A DNA stretch of 48,271 bases from Verrucomicrobiia bacterium (GTDB lineage Bacteria > Verrucomicrobiota > Verrucomicrobiia > JADLBR01). Numbering within the stretch: position 1 is the stretch's first letter; each line of letters opens with the position of its first letter. Below, one piece after another: positions 23,699-32,862 of the stretch. Location: assembly GCA_020847615.1 (NCBI GenBank), contig JADLBR010000315.1:1-48271 (forward strand), written 5' to 3'. Under the pieces are notes generated by a model that saw nothing but the letters and a program-made list of their open reading frames with translations, did not search any database and had not been told where the DNA came from. Position numbers and translations under genes: made by a program.

Positions 23699-25774
23699 GG
23701 CGGGGTCGGATGCGCCGCTCCCGAGGCGATCGAGGAGGGCCCGTGCCGCGGCGGCCAGTTGCGCGTGGGCGGGGGTGTCCAGCGCGGGGTCTTCGGCGAT
23801 GATATCGCGCGCCATGTCTCGGGCGCGGAGGATGAGGGCCGCGTCGGTCCGGAGATTTCCCATGCGGCACGGGGCATGGCCGCTCTGGGCGGTGCCGAGC
23901 AGTTCCCCGGCGCCGCGGGCCTGGAAATCGATCTCGGCGATCTTGAAGCCGTCGTCATGCCGGACGAGGGCATCGAGCCTGCGTTTGGCGGCATCGGAGG
24001 CGCCGCGGCAGATGAGGATGCACCATGAGGGTTCCCCGCCGCGGCCGACGCGCCCGCGCATCTGGTGCAGCTGCGCCAGCCCGAAGCGTTCGGCGTGCTC
24101 GACGATCATGACGGCGGCGCCGGGGACGTCGACGCCGACCTCGACGAGGGTGGTGGCGAGGAGCACGGGCGCTTTCCCCGAGGCGAAATCGGCCATGGCG
24201 GCGTCGCGCTCTTCGGGTGACATGCGCCCGTGTGCGACCGCGATGCGGTGCGGGTGAAGACGCTCGCGGATCGCCGCGGCATCGGACTCGAGCGATCTCA
24301 TGTCGCGGGCGGTGGGGTGGCCGATCGTCGGGAAGACCACGAACACCTGCCTGCCCTCGTCGGCCTTGGTCTTGGCGAAGTCCCAGATGGCATTCGCGCG
24401 GGCGGGTGGCCGCACCCACGTGACCGGGGGCATCCGGCCGGGGGGGCGCTCGTCCAGGATCGAGATGTCCAGATCGCCGTAGAGGGTGAGGGCGAGCGTG
24501 CGCGGGATGGGTGTCGCGCTCATGACGAGCAGGTGCGGGGAATCCGCCTTGGCGCGCAGGCGCGCCCGCTGCCCCACGCCGAAGCGATGCTGCTCGTCGA
24601 TCACGATCAGGCCGAGGCCGGGGAGCTGGAGGCGTTCCTGGAACAGCGCGTGGGTCCCGACCCAGACGGCGGGCTGGGTCCGTGGTGTTTCGGGGCGCGC
24701 CCCGGCGGTGAGGAGAAGGACATCGGCGGGGATGCCGGCCAGCAGTCGGCCGAGCGTGCGGGCATGCTGGCGGGCCAAGAGTTCGGTGGGGGCCATCAGG
24801 GCGCACGAGCGGCCCGCCGCGGCGACCTGCGCCATGGCGGCGGCCGCGACGAGGGTCTTGCCCGAACCGACGTCGCCTTGGAGGAGGCGGTTCATGGGGG
24901 CGCCGGCGGCGAGGTCGCGGGATATCTCGGCGATGGCGCGGCGCTGGGCTCCCGTGGGTTCGAATCCGGCATTTGCGAGCACCCGCGAGAGGATCGATGG
25001 GGCGGCCGAGATCGGGGGCGAGGGGGGTTGGCGGTTGGCGGTTCGCCGGAGCGCCATGGCGATCTGCCATTCCAAGAACTCCTCAAGGGCGAGCCGCTTT
25101 CGGGCGACCTCCGCCTCGGAGAGCGTTTGCGGGAAATGGAGGGCGCGGATCGCCCAGGTCCAGGTGCCGTGCCCATCGAGGCGCGGGTCCGGGGGCCGCG
25201 TGTGGGGAGGCAGCGTCGCGAGCGCCCCGGCCACCGCGGAGCGGAACACGCGCTGCGGGACGTGCCCGGAGAGCGGGTAGACCGGTACGATGCGGTCGCG
25301 GTGGACGGGGTCGGCATCGTCGGCTTCGAGCTCGTATTCCGGATTGTCCATGGACCAGGTGCCCCTCGCGGATTTGAGCTTGCCGAAGACCCAGACGCGC
25401 GCGCCGGGAGTGATTCGCTGCGCCAGATAAGGCATGTTGAACCAGCGCAGGCGGACGGATGTTCCTCCGTCCGCGACCGCCGCGGCATCCAGCAGTGATC
25501 GGCGCCAGCCCCATCGCCTCAATCGGCTGGATTCGATGGATAGCCGCATGGCGCGGGCTTCGCCGGCGGCCCACGGGGCGCCCGTCCTTTCCCTGCGATC
25601 CTCGTGGCGCCTGGGCCTGACCCATAGCATGTCGCGCACCGTGCGCACGCCCAGGGCGAGGAGCCGGCGTGCCCTGACAGGACCGATGCCCGGCAATCGC
25701 CCAACGGGCACGGCCAGCGGATCGGCGGGCGCCGGATCGCCGTCCCCTGTCGCCTCGTTCGGAGCCGCTGTCAT
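23696..25774 (-). CDS. recG: ATP-dependent DNA helicase RecG
   Basis: RecG remodels stalled replication forks and branched DNA in the cytoplasm. The 692-residue product is full length. An N-terminal wedge/OB region includes LPGIGPVRARRLLALGV; the helicase core has GDVGSGKT (motif I), APTELLARQH (Ia), DEQHRFGV (motif II, DEQH as in RecG), MSATPIPRTLALTLYGDLD (III) and QMRGRVGRG (VI). The C-terminal QARGAGELLGTAQSG is also characteristic. I chose ATG 25774; the open frame extends to 25888 but would run into the promoter of the divergent lpt operon. The stop codon is embedded in repeat copy C. Confidence 0.96.
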   Translation of the reverse strand: MTAAPNEATGDGDPAPADPLAVPVGRLPGIGPVRARRLLALGVRTVRDMLWVRPRRHEDRRERTGAPWAAGEARAMRLSIESSRLRRWGWRRSLLDAAAVADGGTSVRLRWFNMPYLAQRITPGARVWVFGKLKSARGTWSMDNPEYELEADDADPVHRDRIVPVYPLSGHVPQRVFRSAVAGALATLPPHTRPPDPRLDGHGTWTWAIRALHFPQTLSEAEVARKRLALEEFLEWQIAMALRRTANRQPPSPPISAAPSILSRVLANAGFEPTGAQRRAIAEISRDLAAGAPMNRLLQGDVGSGKTLVAAAAMAQVAAAGRSCALMAPTELLARQHARTLGRLLAGIPADVLLLTAGARPETPRTQPAVWVGTHALFQERLQLPGLGLIVIDEQHRFGVGQRARLRAKADSPHLLVMSATPIPRTLALTLYGDLDISILDERPPGRMPPVTWVRPPARANAIWDFAKTKADEGRQVFVVFPTIGHPTARDMRSLESDAAAIRERLHPHRIAVAHGRMSPEERDAAMADFASGKAPVLLATTLVEVGVDVPGAAVMIVEHAERFGLAQLHQMRGRVGRGGEPSWCILICRGASDAAKRRLDALVRHDDGFKIAEIDFQARGAGELLGTAQSGHAPCRMGNLRTDAALILRARDMARDIIAEDPALDTPAHAQLAAAARALLDRLGSGASDPA

Positions 25775-25789
25775 GTCGAAATGGCCATG

Positions 25790-25818
25790 TTGCAAAGATT
25801 TTGGATAACGGATAGACT
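25790..25818 (+). promoter_or_regulatory. Candidate sigma-70-like promoter of the lpt-pts operon
   Basis: TTGCAA (25790-25795) and TAGACT (25813-25818) are separated by 17 bp, about 60 bp before the first start codon. Each box matches the consensus at four of six positions or so. This is the only AT-richer patch in the gap between recG and the operon. Confidence 0.35.
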
Positions 25819-25878
25819 TCCAGTCAATTGAACAACGGCCAGGGTTTTTCCCGCGCCACGAAACGAGAAAAACGACCG

Positions 25879-26421
25879 ATGCGACCAAGATTCGCCGGAT
25901 GCGGCACGGGCGCCCCCGCGCGCTTGCTGGGCCTTGCCCTGTTGCTGGCGGTCGTCGCCTCCCCGGGCGCGGTGGCCGAAGAGCGGGCCGAGGGGCCCAA
26001 GAAACCCAGGGCGGAGCGGAAGCGCGAAGGGGATGACGCGGACGGCAAGATGCCGTCGTTTGCCCAACCGGGGTCCGTGATCAAGGGGTTCTCCGCGCCG
26101 CAGTTTGACGCGGACGGGAACCTGATCGGGCGCATCCACAGCGAGAGGGCCACCATGCAGGCCGACGGGCGATACCGGGTCGAGGGCATCCACGTGCAGG
26201 GCTACAAGGCGGGGCAGCCCGACTACGAGCTGCGCCTCAATTCGTGCATCTACAATCAGGATACGGGGCTCGTCACATCCGAGGATGTCGTCCGGCTCGT
26301 TCGGACGAACGTGTCCATCACGGGCCAGGGCGCCGTCTGGGATGTTGCCAACTTTCATGGGAGGCTCCTGTCCAACGTCGTCATGGTCATAGGCGACATC
26401 GAGAAAGGGATCGAGAGATGA
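25879..26421 (+). CDS. LptC-like periplasmic protein (LPS export)
   Basis: The 180-residue product has a signal/anchor segment (about 11-33, ARLLGLALLLAVVASPGAVAEE), a charged low-complexity linker and a beta-rich domain starting FSAPQFDADGNLIGRIHSERATM. This OstA/LptC-type beta-jellyroll pattern and its place before lptA and lptB suggest that it forms part of the LPS transport bridge; the primary sequence alone is only weakly telling. ATG 25879 is preferred over TTG 25828 because it puts the signal segment near the N-terminus. The stop overlaps the next gene (ATGA). Confidence 0.72.
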   Translation: MRPRFAGCGTGAPARLLGLALLLAVVASPGAVAEERAEGPKKPRAERKREGDDADGKMPSFAQPGSVIKGFSAPQFDADGNLIGRIHSERATMQADGRYRVEGIHVQGYKAGQPDYELRLNSCIYNQDTGLVTSEDVVRLVRTNVSITGQGAVWDVANFHGRLLSNVVMVIGDIEKGIER

Positions 26422-26990
26422 TAGAGCCCCGCCGCGCCGCGCGCCTGCTGGTGGCAGCCCTGTGCGGGGCGCCGCTGGTTTCGCTGGCCCAGTTCACGCC
26501 CCTCCCGGCGCCGGTTCCCGCGGCGGTCACCAACCGTCCCCCGACGGTCATCAAGTCGGACTCGCTCGAGGCCGACCTGTTCAAGCGCAAGGCGATTTTC
26601 CGGGGCAATGTGGTGGTCACGGACGCCGCGTTCCGGATGACGGCGATGCAGATGGACGTGGAGTTCAATGACAAGGCCAACGGGGTCGATCGGATCGTCG
26701 CCAGGGGCAAGGTGCGCATCGACCAGGCCGACAAGAGCGCCATCGCCGATGAGGCCACCTATTTCGTGGCCGACGCGCGCATCGAGCTCGTGGGTTCGCC
26801 CAAGGCCTTCTCGGGGAAGAACGAACTGGCCGGGGAGAAGATCACGTTCTTCCGCAACGAGAACAAGCTGCTCGTCAGCGGCGGCACCACGCTGAATCTC
26901 GAGAGCATGCAGGGTCTCGAGTTCACCCCGAAACCACAGGCCCCGCCCGGCTCCAGCGATGGGCTGATGCCACCCGGATTGAACCCATGA
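26418..26990 (+). CDS. lptA: LptA/OstA-like periplasmic LPS transport protein
   Basis: The 190-residue product has a signal peptide (cleavage probably after SLAQ, about residue 25) and one OstA domain: VIKSDSLEADLFKRKAIFRG, NVVVTDAAFRMTAMQMDVEF, then repeated beta-strand pairs to KLLVSGGTTLNL. LptA oligomers carry LPS across the periplasm from LptB2FGC to the outer membrane. The C-terminal 20 residues are Pro-rich. AAAGGGA lies upstream of ATG 26418, and both ends overlap neighbours by 4 nt (ATGA), so the three lpt genes are translationally coupled. Confidence 0.83.
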   Translation: MIEPRRAARLLVAALCGAPLVSLAQFTPLPAPVPAAVTNRPPTVIKSDSLEADLFKRKAIFRGNVVVTDAAFRMTAMQMDVEFNDKANGVDRIVARGKVRIDQADKSAIADEATYFVADARIELVGSPKAFSGKNELAGEKITFFRNENKLLVSGGTTLNLESMQGLEFTPKPQAPPGSSDGLMPPGLNP

Positions 26991-27742
26991 ACGGCGAGCA
27001 GACCGAGATCGACCCGTCGCAGTGCGTGATGCAGGCCATCGGGCTGTGCAAGACCTACGGGGGGCGCGCCGTGGTCCGGGGCGTGAACATCCACGTGCAT
27101 CCGGGCGAGATCGTGGGATTGCTGGGGCCCAACGGGGCGGGCAAGACCACCAGTTTCTACATGATCGTCGGGCTGGTCAGGCCCACCGCGGGCCAGATAT
27201 TTTTTGCCGGGCGGGATGTGTCGGGCGACCCGATGCACCGCCGGGCAAGGATGGGCATGGGCTACCTCGCCCAGGAGCCCTCGATCTTCCGCAAGCTCAC
27301 CGTCGAGGAGAACATGATGGCCATCGCGGAGACGATCGACGTCACGCGCGCCGAGCGCCGGGAGATCGTCGGGGCGCTCCTCGAGGAACTGGGGCTGTCC
27401 GCGCTGCGCAAGAGCAGGGCATTCACGCTCTCGGGCGGCGAGCGCAGGAGGCTGGAGATCGCGCGCGCGCTGATCACGCAGCCGAGTTTCCTGATGCTGG
27501 ACGAGCCATTCAGCGGGGTGGATCCCAAGGCCGTCAACGACGTGCAGGACATAGTCCGGGCGCTCCAGGCCCGGGGACTGGGGATACTCGTCACCGACCA
27601 CAACGTGCGCGAGACCCTCTCGGTCTGCCACCGCGCCTACCTCATATGCGAGGGGCGCGTGGAACGGGAGGGCACCAGCGACTTCCTCATCAACGACCCG
27701 GTCAGCCGCGACCTCTATCTGGGGCCGCGTTTTTCGATGTGA
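26987..27742 (+). CDS. lptB: LPS export ABC transporter ATP-binding protein LptB
   Basis: The cytoplasmic ATPase that powers LPS extraction from the inner membrane. It is 251 residues long, with Walker A GPNGAGKTTSFYMIVGL, the Q-loop in GYLAQEPSIFRKLTVEENMMA (an LptB hallmark), signature LSGGERRRLEIARAL, Walker B FLMLDEPFSGVDPKAV and the H-loop ILVTDHNVRETL. The permeases LptF and LptG are not in this window. It overlaps lptA by 4 nt and is followed 4 bp later by hprK. Confidence 0.96.
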   Translation: MNGEQTEIDPSQCVMQAIGLCKTYGGRAVVRGVNIHVHPGEIVGLLGPNGAGKTTSFYMIVGLVRPTAGQIFFAGRDVSGDPMHRRARMGMGYLAQEPSIFRKLTVEENMMAIAETIDVTRAERREIVGALLEELGLSALRKSRAFTLSGGERRRLEIARALITQPSFLMLDEPFSGVDPKAVNDVQDIVRALQARGLGILVTDHNVRETLSVCHRAYLICEGRVEREGTSDFLINDPVSRDLYLGPRFSM

Positions 27743-27746
27743 CGCC

Positions 27747-28700
27747 ATGGCCCAAACCCGCATCGCGACGGTCACGGTGGGGCACTTTTTCACCCGGCAC
27801 GCCCGCGAGCTGAAGCTCACGCTCGTGGCCGGGGTCTCCGGGTTGAAGCGGCGCATACGGCAGGGGGCCGTCAACCGGCCCGGCCTGGCGTTGACCGGTT
27901 TCTTTAAGTCCTTTGCCGACAAGCGCGTCCAGATCTTGGGGAGCCACGAGAACGCCTATCTCAAGAGCCTTCCGGCGGATGCGCAGCGGGAGCGGGTGCG
28001 CCGCTTCTTCGCGACCGGCATCCCCTGCGTGATTTTTGCCCGGAACATCAAGCCGACGCGCACCTTCCTGCACGAGGCCGAGCAGCACGCGATCCCGGTC
28101 TTCAAGTCGCCCCTGGTCACGATGCGCCTGGTGAACACCGCGACCATCTGCCTCGAGATGGACTTCGCGCCCACGACCACGGAGCACGGCAGCATGGTGG
28201 ACATCCAGGGCATCGGGGTGCTCATCCGGGGCAAGAGCGGCGTCGGCAAGAGCGAGGCGGTCCTGGGCCTCATCGAGCGCGGCTACTCGCTGGTGGCCGA
28301 CGACATCACGAAGTTCACATGCATCGAGGGGCGGGATCTCCAGGGAAGCGCCAGCGACATCACCCGGCATCACATGGAGGTCCGGGGACTCGGGATCATC
28401 AACGTGGGCGCCATGTTCGGGGTCGGGAGCATCCGGCTCGAGAAACGGCTCGACCTCGTGGTCACCCTGAAGGATTGGCAGGAGATCGGGGACATCGACC
28501 GGACGGGGCTGGAGGAAAGCCATTACGAAATCCTTGGCATCCGGCTCCCGCATGTCATAGTCCCAGTCAGGCCGGGCCGCGATGTCGCGCGCCTCATCGA
28601 GGTGGCGGCGCTCGACGCGCAGCTGAAGGCCATGGGGCATCATTCGGCCGCGGAGTTTAACCAGCGGCTGAAGGACGCCATGAGTTTGAAAGTGCGCTAG
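27747..28700 (+). CDS. hprK: HPr kinase/phosphorylase
   Basis: Phosphorylates and dephosphorylates HPr on its regulatory serine. The 317-residue product has the N-terminal HprK domain (about 1-130), the Walker A loop GKSGVGKS (about 157-164) and the family signature MEVRGLGIINV. VADDIT after the P-loop provides the metal-binding acidic pair. In Gram-positive bacteria this controls catabolite repression; in Gram-negative bacteria it is tied to incomplete phosphotransferase systems. The target gene ptsH follows 5 bp later, so kinase and substrate are made together. Confidence 0.96.
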   Translation: MAQTRIATVTVGHFFTRHARELKLTLVAGVSGLKRRIRQGAVNRPGLALTGFFKSFADKRVQILGSHENAYLKSLPADAQRERVRRFFATGIPCVIFARNIKPTRTFLHEAEQHAIPVFKSPLVTMRLVNTATICLEMDFAPTTTEHGSMVDIQGIGVLIRGKSGVGKSEAVLGLIERGYSLVADDITKFTCIEGRDLQGSASDITRHHMEVRGLGIINVGAMFGVGSIRLEKRLDLVVTLKDWQEIGDIDRTGLEESHYEILGIRLPHVIVPVRPGRDVARLIEVAALDAQLKAMGHHSAAEFNQRLKDAMSLKVR

Positions 28701-28705
28701 TTGCG

Positions 28706-28999
28706 ATGGGAGAGACCGTACAGAAGGGCGACAGGCTGGTCCGCGAGCTGATGATCAACAACAAGCTCGGGATGCACGCCCGTCCCGCGGCGATGTTCGT
28801 CAAGCTGGCGAACCGGTACCCCTGCGAGGTCTGGGTTGAGAAGGACGGGGAGGAGGTCAACGGCAAGAGCATCATGGGGCTCATGATGCTGGCGGCCGGG
28901 TGCGGCTCCAAGATCCGGGTCTCTGCGACGGGCGAGCGCTCCGAGGAGGCGCTTGGGGAGATCCAGTCCCTCGTGGATCGGAAGTTCGACGAGGATTGA
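28706..28999 (+). CDS. ptsH: Phosphocarrier protein HPr
   Basis: A 97-residue HPr with both phosphorylation sites: the EI-dependent histidine in GMHARPAAMFV and the HprK-dependent serine in VNGKSIMGLMMLAA. Both residues and their neighbours look functional, so HPr can receive phosphate from PtsI and be regulated by HprK. It has about 9 extra residues at the N-terminus compared with E. coli HPr. ptsI starts 13 bp after the stop. Confidence 0.95.
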   Translation: MGETVQKGDRLVRELMINNKLGMHARPAAMFVKLANRYPCEVWVEKDGEEVNGKSIMGLMMLAAGCGSKIRVSATGERSEEALGEIQSLVDRKFDED

Positions 29000-29012
29000 G
29001 CGGCGGGGCGGT

Positions 29013-30788
29013 ATGACCGACACGGCCAACGGGGGGGAGATCCGGTACTCCGGCTTAGCGGTGTCGCCGGGCTTTGCGCACGGGCCGTTGCGGGTGCTGG
29101 AGCGCGGGGAGGCGCCGGTCCCGGTCTATTCGATCGGCCCGGAGCAGGTCGGGCACGAGGCGGGCCGGTTTGAGCGCGCCATCGAGAAGACCAAGCTGGA
29201 GCTGCTGCGCATCAAGGAGGGCGTGGCCCGCAACCTCGGCGAGGGCGACGCCAACATCTTCGAGGCGCACCTGCTGTTGCTGGAGGACGCCACGATCGTG
29301 GCGGCGACGCTCAAGCAACTGGAGGCCAAGAGGCTCAACATCGAGGCCGTCTACAACCACGTGATCGGTCGCTACGTGGACGTCCTCGGGGCGCTGGAGG
29401 ACCCGTATCTCCGGGAGCGGGTGGCGGACGTGCGGGACGTGGCGCGCCGCGTCCTGCAGAATCTTGCGGGCGAGGAGGGGGCGTTCGCGGAGAGCATCAC
29501 CGAGCCGTGCATCCTGGTGGCGCACGACCTGGCGCCGAGCGACACCGCGCAGTTGCCCACGGACAAGGTGCTCGGGTTCGTCACGTGCATCGGGAGCATG
29601 ACCTCGCATACCGCGATCATGGCCCGGTCGCTGGCGATACCGGCCATCGTGGGCATCGAGGCCACGCTGCACGAGCTCAAGGCGCTGGAAAAGACGGTCG
29701 CCGTCCTGGATGGCTACAAGGGCCAGCTGGTGGTCAGGCCATCGGAGTCCACGATCGCGGAATCGGGGGCGGCGGAGACGCGCCACGCGCACGTCATCCA
29801 GGAACTGACGCGGCTCCGCGACACGCGCGCGACCACGACGGACGGCAGGGCCATCGTGCTCTCGGCGAACCTCGGGCGCATCGAGGACCTGCCCGACGTG
29901 GCCGAGTGCGGGGCGGAGGGGGTCGGGCTCTTCCGGACGGAGTTCCTCTTTTCCGACCGTGACGAGTTCCCGTCGGAGGACGAGCAGGCCGAGATGTACT
30001 GTCGCGCGGCCGACGCGGTCAAGCCCCACCATGTCATCCTTCGGACGCTGGATCTTGGCGGCGACAAGCTGCTTCCGGGGACGCACGTCTCCACGGAGAC
30101 AAACCCTTTCCTGGGGATGAGGGCGATACGCTTTTGTCTGGCGCACCCGGAGGTATTGCGCACGCAGTTGCGGGCGATGTTGCGGGCGGCGGCCCATGCC
30201 GGGGGGCACGTCAAGATCATGTATCCGATGGTCTGCTGCGTGCAGGAGGTCCGGCAGGCCAACGCGATCCTCGCCGAGGAGAGGGCGCGGCTCGAGGCGG
30301 GGGGGGTTCGGATCCCGGACATCGAGGTGGGCTGCATGATCGAGGTACCCTCGGCGGCCCTGACCGCCGAGACGCTGGCCACGGAGGTGAAGTTCTTCAG
30401 CATCGGCAGCAACGACCTGATCCAGTACACGATCGCGATCGACCGCGGCAACGAGGAGCTCGCGCACCTCTACGACCCGACGCACCCGGGGATACTGCGG
30501 CTGATCGAGCACGTGATCAACGCCGCGCACCAGGCGGGGATCTGGGTGGGGCTCTGCGGGGAGATGGCGGGCGAATTCTCGATCGTGCCCCTGCTGGTTG
30601 GCATGGGGATCGACGAGCTGAGCACGGGTCCGGCGCAGGTCCCGCGGGTCAAGCGCGCGATCCAGGCGGTCTCGCAGGTGGAGATGCGGGCGCTGGCCGA
30701 CGGGTTGCTGAACCTGCATTCGGGCGAGGAGATCCGGGCGCGGCTCGACGCGCTCGCCCGCGAGCGGTGCCCGGAGTTGTTCGACTGA
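29013..30788 (+). CDS. ptsI: Phosphoenolpyruvate-protein phosphotransferase (enzyme I)
   Basis: Transfers phosphate from phosphoenolpyruvate to HPr. The 591-residue product has the full domain set: N-terminal HPr-binding region, the phosphohistidine in GSMTSHTAIMARSLAIPA (about residue 200), LFRTEFLF, RTLDLGGDK, IGSNDLIQYT and the active-site cysteine in GLCGEMAG. ATG 29013 is chosen (the open frame starts inside ptsH); GGGGCGG precedes it. No sugar-specific enzyme II component is encoded in the window, so a regulatory, ptsN-like or incomplete PTS is plausible. The stop overlaps the nadC start by one base. Confidence 0.96.
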   Translation: MTDTANGGEIRYSGLAVSPGFAHGPLRVLERGEAPVPVYSIGPEQVGHEAGRFERAIEKTKLELLRIKEGVARNLGEGDANIFEAHLLLLEDATIVAATLKQLEAKRLNIEAVYNHVIGRYVDVLGALEDPYLRERVADVRDVARRVLQNLAGEEGAFAESITEPCILVAHDLAPSDTAQLPTDKVLGFVTCIGSMTSHTAIMARSLAIPAIVGIEATLHELKALEKTVAVLDGYKGQLVVRPSESTIAESGAAETRHAHVIQELTRLRDTRATTTDGRAIVLSANLGRIEDLPDVAECGAEGVGLFRTEFLFSDRDEFPSEDEQAEMYCRAADAVKPHHVILRTLDLGGDKLLPGTHVSTETNPFLGMRAIRFCLAHPEVLRTQLRAMLRAAAHAGGHVKIMYPMVCCVQEVRQANAILAEERARLEAGGVRIPDIEVGCMIEVPSAALTAETLATEVKFFSIGSNDLIQYTIAIDRGNEELAHLYDPTHPGILRLIEHVINAAHQAGIWVGLCGEMAGEFSIVPLLVGMGIDELSTGPAQVPRVKRAIQAVSQVEMRALADGLLNLHSGEEIRARLDALARERCPELFD

Positions 30789-31660
30789 TGGACCGCAGCC
30801 TGCTCGACAGCGCGCTCGCCGAGGACATCGGCTCGGGCGACATCACCTCGCGGTACTTCATCCCGCCCGGGCAGCGCGGTCGAGCGAGGATCGTGGCCCG
30901 GCAGCGGATGGTCGTGTCGGGCCTCGGGCCGGCGCGCGAGGTCTTCTCGGCGATCGACGCGGGCGTGGGGGTGTCGGTTGCCGTGGCCGATGGCGACGCG
31001 CTGGAGAGCGGCGGCGTTATCCTGGAGGCCGAGGGGTTGGTGCGCTCGCTGCTCACCGCGGAGAGGATCGCCCTGAATTTTTTGCAGCATCTCGGCGGGG
31101 TGGCCACGCTAACGCGCCGTTTCGTGGAGGCGGTCGCCGGGACCCGGGCGGCCATCCTCGACACGCGCAAGACGCTGCCGGGCTGGCGCGCCCTGGAGAA
31201 AGCGGCCGTCCGCCATGGCGGCGGGCTGAACCATCGCATGGGGCTCCACGATGCGGTCCTGGTGAAGGACAACCACATCGCCGCGGCCCGCGCCGCCGGG
31301 CTCGACCTTGGCGCCATCGTCGGTCGCGTGCGGGCCGAGAACCCCGGCATTCTTGTGCAGTTCGAGGCGGACACCCTGGAGCAGGTGCAGGAATTCGTTG
31401 GGCTGGGTGCCGACGCCATCCTGCTCGACAACATGTCGCTGGATGAGCTGCGGCGCGCGGTGGCCCTTGTCGGCGGTCGCTGTCGCACCGAGGCCTCCGG
31501 CGGTGTGACGCTGGAGACCGTTCGCTCCATCGCCGAGACGGGGGTCGATCTCATTTCCATCGGGGCGCTCACGCACTCTGCGCCCGCCGCCGATATCAGC
31601 ATGGAGTTGAGGGGTTTGCCGGACGAAGTCCGACAAACTCCTTGCGGGCCGCCAGATTGA
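30788..31660 (+). CDS. nadC: Nicotinate-nucleotide pyrophosphorylase (quinolinate phosphoribosyltransferase)
   Basis: Converts quinolinate and PRPP to nicotinate mononucleotide in NAD synthesis. The 290-residue product contains LNFLQHLGGVATLT, DTRKTLPGWRALEKAAVRHG, GGLNHRMGLHDAVLVKDNH, the EADTLEQ metal/substrate loop and EASGGVTLETVRSIAETGVD, all conserved in NadC. The normal EVE reads FEAD. ATG 30788 shares its A with the ptsI stop. nadA and nadB are not nearby. Its C-terminal codons are overlapped by the SGNH hydrolase gene. Confidence 0.95.
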   Translation: MDRSLLDSALAEDIGSGDITSRYFIPPGQRGRARIVARQRMVVSGLGPAREVFSAIDAGVGVSVAVADGDALESGGVILEAEGLVRSLLTAERIALNFLQHLGGVATLTRRFVEAVAGTRAAILDTRKTLPGWRALEKAAVRHGGGLNHRMGLHDAVLVKDNHIAAARAAGLDLGAIVGRVRAENPGILVQFEADTLEQVQEFVGLGADAILLDNMSLDELRRAVALVGGRCRTEASGGVTLETVRSIAETGVDLISIGALTHSAPAADISMELRGLPDEVRQTPCGPPD

Positions 31661-32862
31661 GACGCGACTGGGTCAAGGCCGCCATTGCACTGTGCCTCGG
31701 CTGCGGGGGCGGGCTTCTGCTGGTGGAACTGGCGGTCCGTTTCTTTGTGCCTCGGCCCTTTTGGGAGTTTCGGGATGCGACCTCGGATTGGCAGGTCGAC
31801 GATCGCATCGGGTGGGTGAATAGGCCGGACCTGCGGGCCTTCACCAGGCTCTCGGATGGGCGTGCCTTCTTTTTCGAGACCAACGGGGACGGCGTTTCGC
31901 CGGCGGGGTGCGCGAGGGATCGGCGGCGGGGCGTGCTGCGCGTGATGGTTTTCGGCGACAGCACGGTCGTGGGCCGGGCCGTGCTTCCCACCGAGACGGT
32001 GCGTGCCCGCATCGAGGCGCGGCTGCGCGGGCGGGGCATTGATGCGGAGGTCATCAACGCGGGCGTGCAGGGCTATTCGACGGATCAGGCGCTGCTCTTG
32101 ATGGAGCGGCTCGTCCCGCTGTATCGGCCTGACGCCGTGCTGCACGCGGTTTGCGGCAACGACTTTGGGGCGATCGCCCTGGGGCGCGCGTACGGGTTGA
32201 ACAAGCCGCGGTTCATCCGGGACCCCGGCGGCCTGCGGGAGGTGCCGCCCGCCGGGAACCGGGAGGTGGGCATGTTGGGATCGGGATTGCGCCATGGCGT
32301 GCAGTTCATCGCGACGTACCGGTTGCTGCAGCCCGCGATATTTGCTCTCCGGTCGCGGCTGGGGCGGTGGGAAGAGCGGCAGTCCCTGGGACTGGCCTGG
32401 GAGGTGTACTATTGTCCCGAGGCCATGGAGCGGATCGACTGGGGCCTATTCTCGGCGCTTGTGATGCGGATGGATGCGTGCTGCCGCGGGGCCGGGGCCA
32501 AGTTTTTCCTCTATGGGCATCCCGCCCTCGAGGAGGTGTGGGACCCGTTCGTCGAGCACACGATGAGGGCGCGCGGTGTTGGGGCCGGGTCCTACGATCG
32601 GCACGCGCTGGAGAAGCGTCTCGCGGGGGTGGCCGCCGGGGCGGGGATCGCGTTTGTGCCGATGATCGACGAGTTCCTGGCCCGCAAGGGGGAAGGCCCC
32701 TTTCACCTGTTGCCGCTGGATCCCCACTGCAATGCCAGAGGTTACGACGTGACCGCCGAGCGGTTGGTCGAGGCGATCATGCGATGCGAGCGAGTCTTTC
32801 GGCCAGCGGCGGATGGCTGTAGTGGTAGATGCTGTAGGCCGGGTGGGGCCACAGGTTGGTAA
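31657..32862 (+). CDS. Membrane-anchored SGNH/GDSL-type hydrolase
   Basis: About 401 residues. An N-terminal membrane anchor (KAAIALCLGCGGGLLLVELAV) precedes an SGNH fold: block I VMVFGDSTVVG with the serine, block II-like INAGVQGYSTDQALLLME, block III-like VCGNDFGAIAL with Gly-x-Asn-Asp, and block V DPHCNARGYDVTAERL with the Asp-x-x-His pair. Such proteins deacylate surface polysaccharides or lipids; the substrate is unknown. TTG 31657 overlaps the nadC stop as TTGA; TTG 31642 is an alternative and neither has a clear Shine-Dalgarno. The last 86 nt overlap the Ste24-like gene tail to tail. Confidence 0.78.
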   Translation: MRRDWVKAAIALCLGCGGGLLLVELAVRFFVPRPFWEFRDATSDWQVDDRIGWVNRPDLRAFTRLSDGRAFFFETNGDGVSPAGCARDRRRGVLRVMVFGDSTVVGRAVLPTETVRARIEARLRGRGIDAEVINAGVQGYSTDQALLLMERLVPLYRPDAVLHAVCGNDFGAIALGRAYGLNKPRFIRDPGGLREVPPAGNREVGMLGSGLRHGVQFIATYRLLQPAIFALRSRLGRWEERQSLGLAWEVYYCPEAMERIDWGLFSALVMRMDACCRGAGAKFFLYGHPALEEVWDPFVEHTMRARGVGAGSYDRHALEKRLAGVAAGAGIAFVPMIDEFLARKGEGPFHLLPLDPHCNARGYDVTAERLVEAIMRCERVFRPAADGCSGRCCRPGGATGW

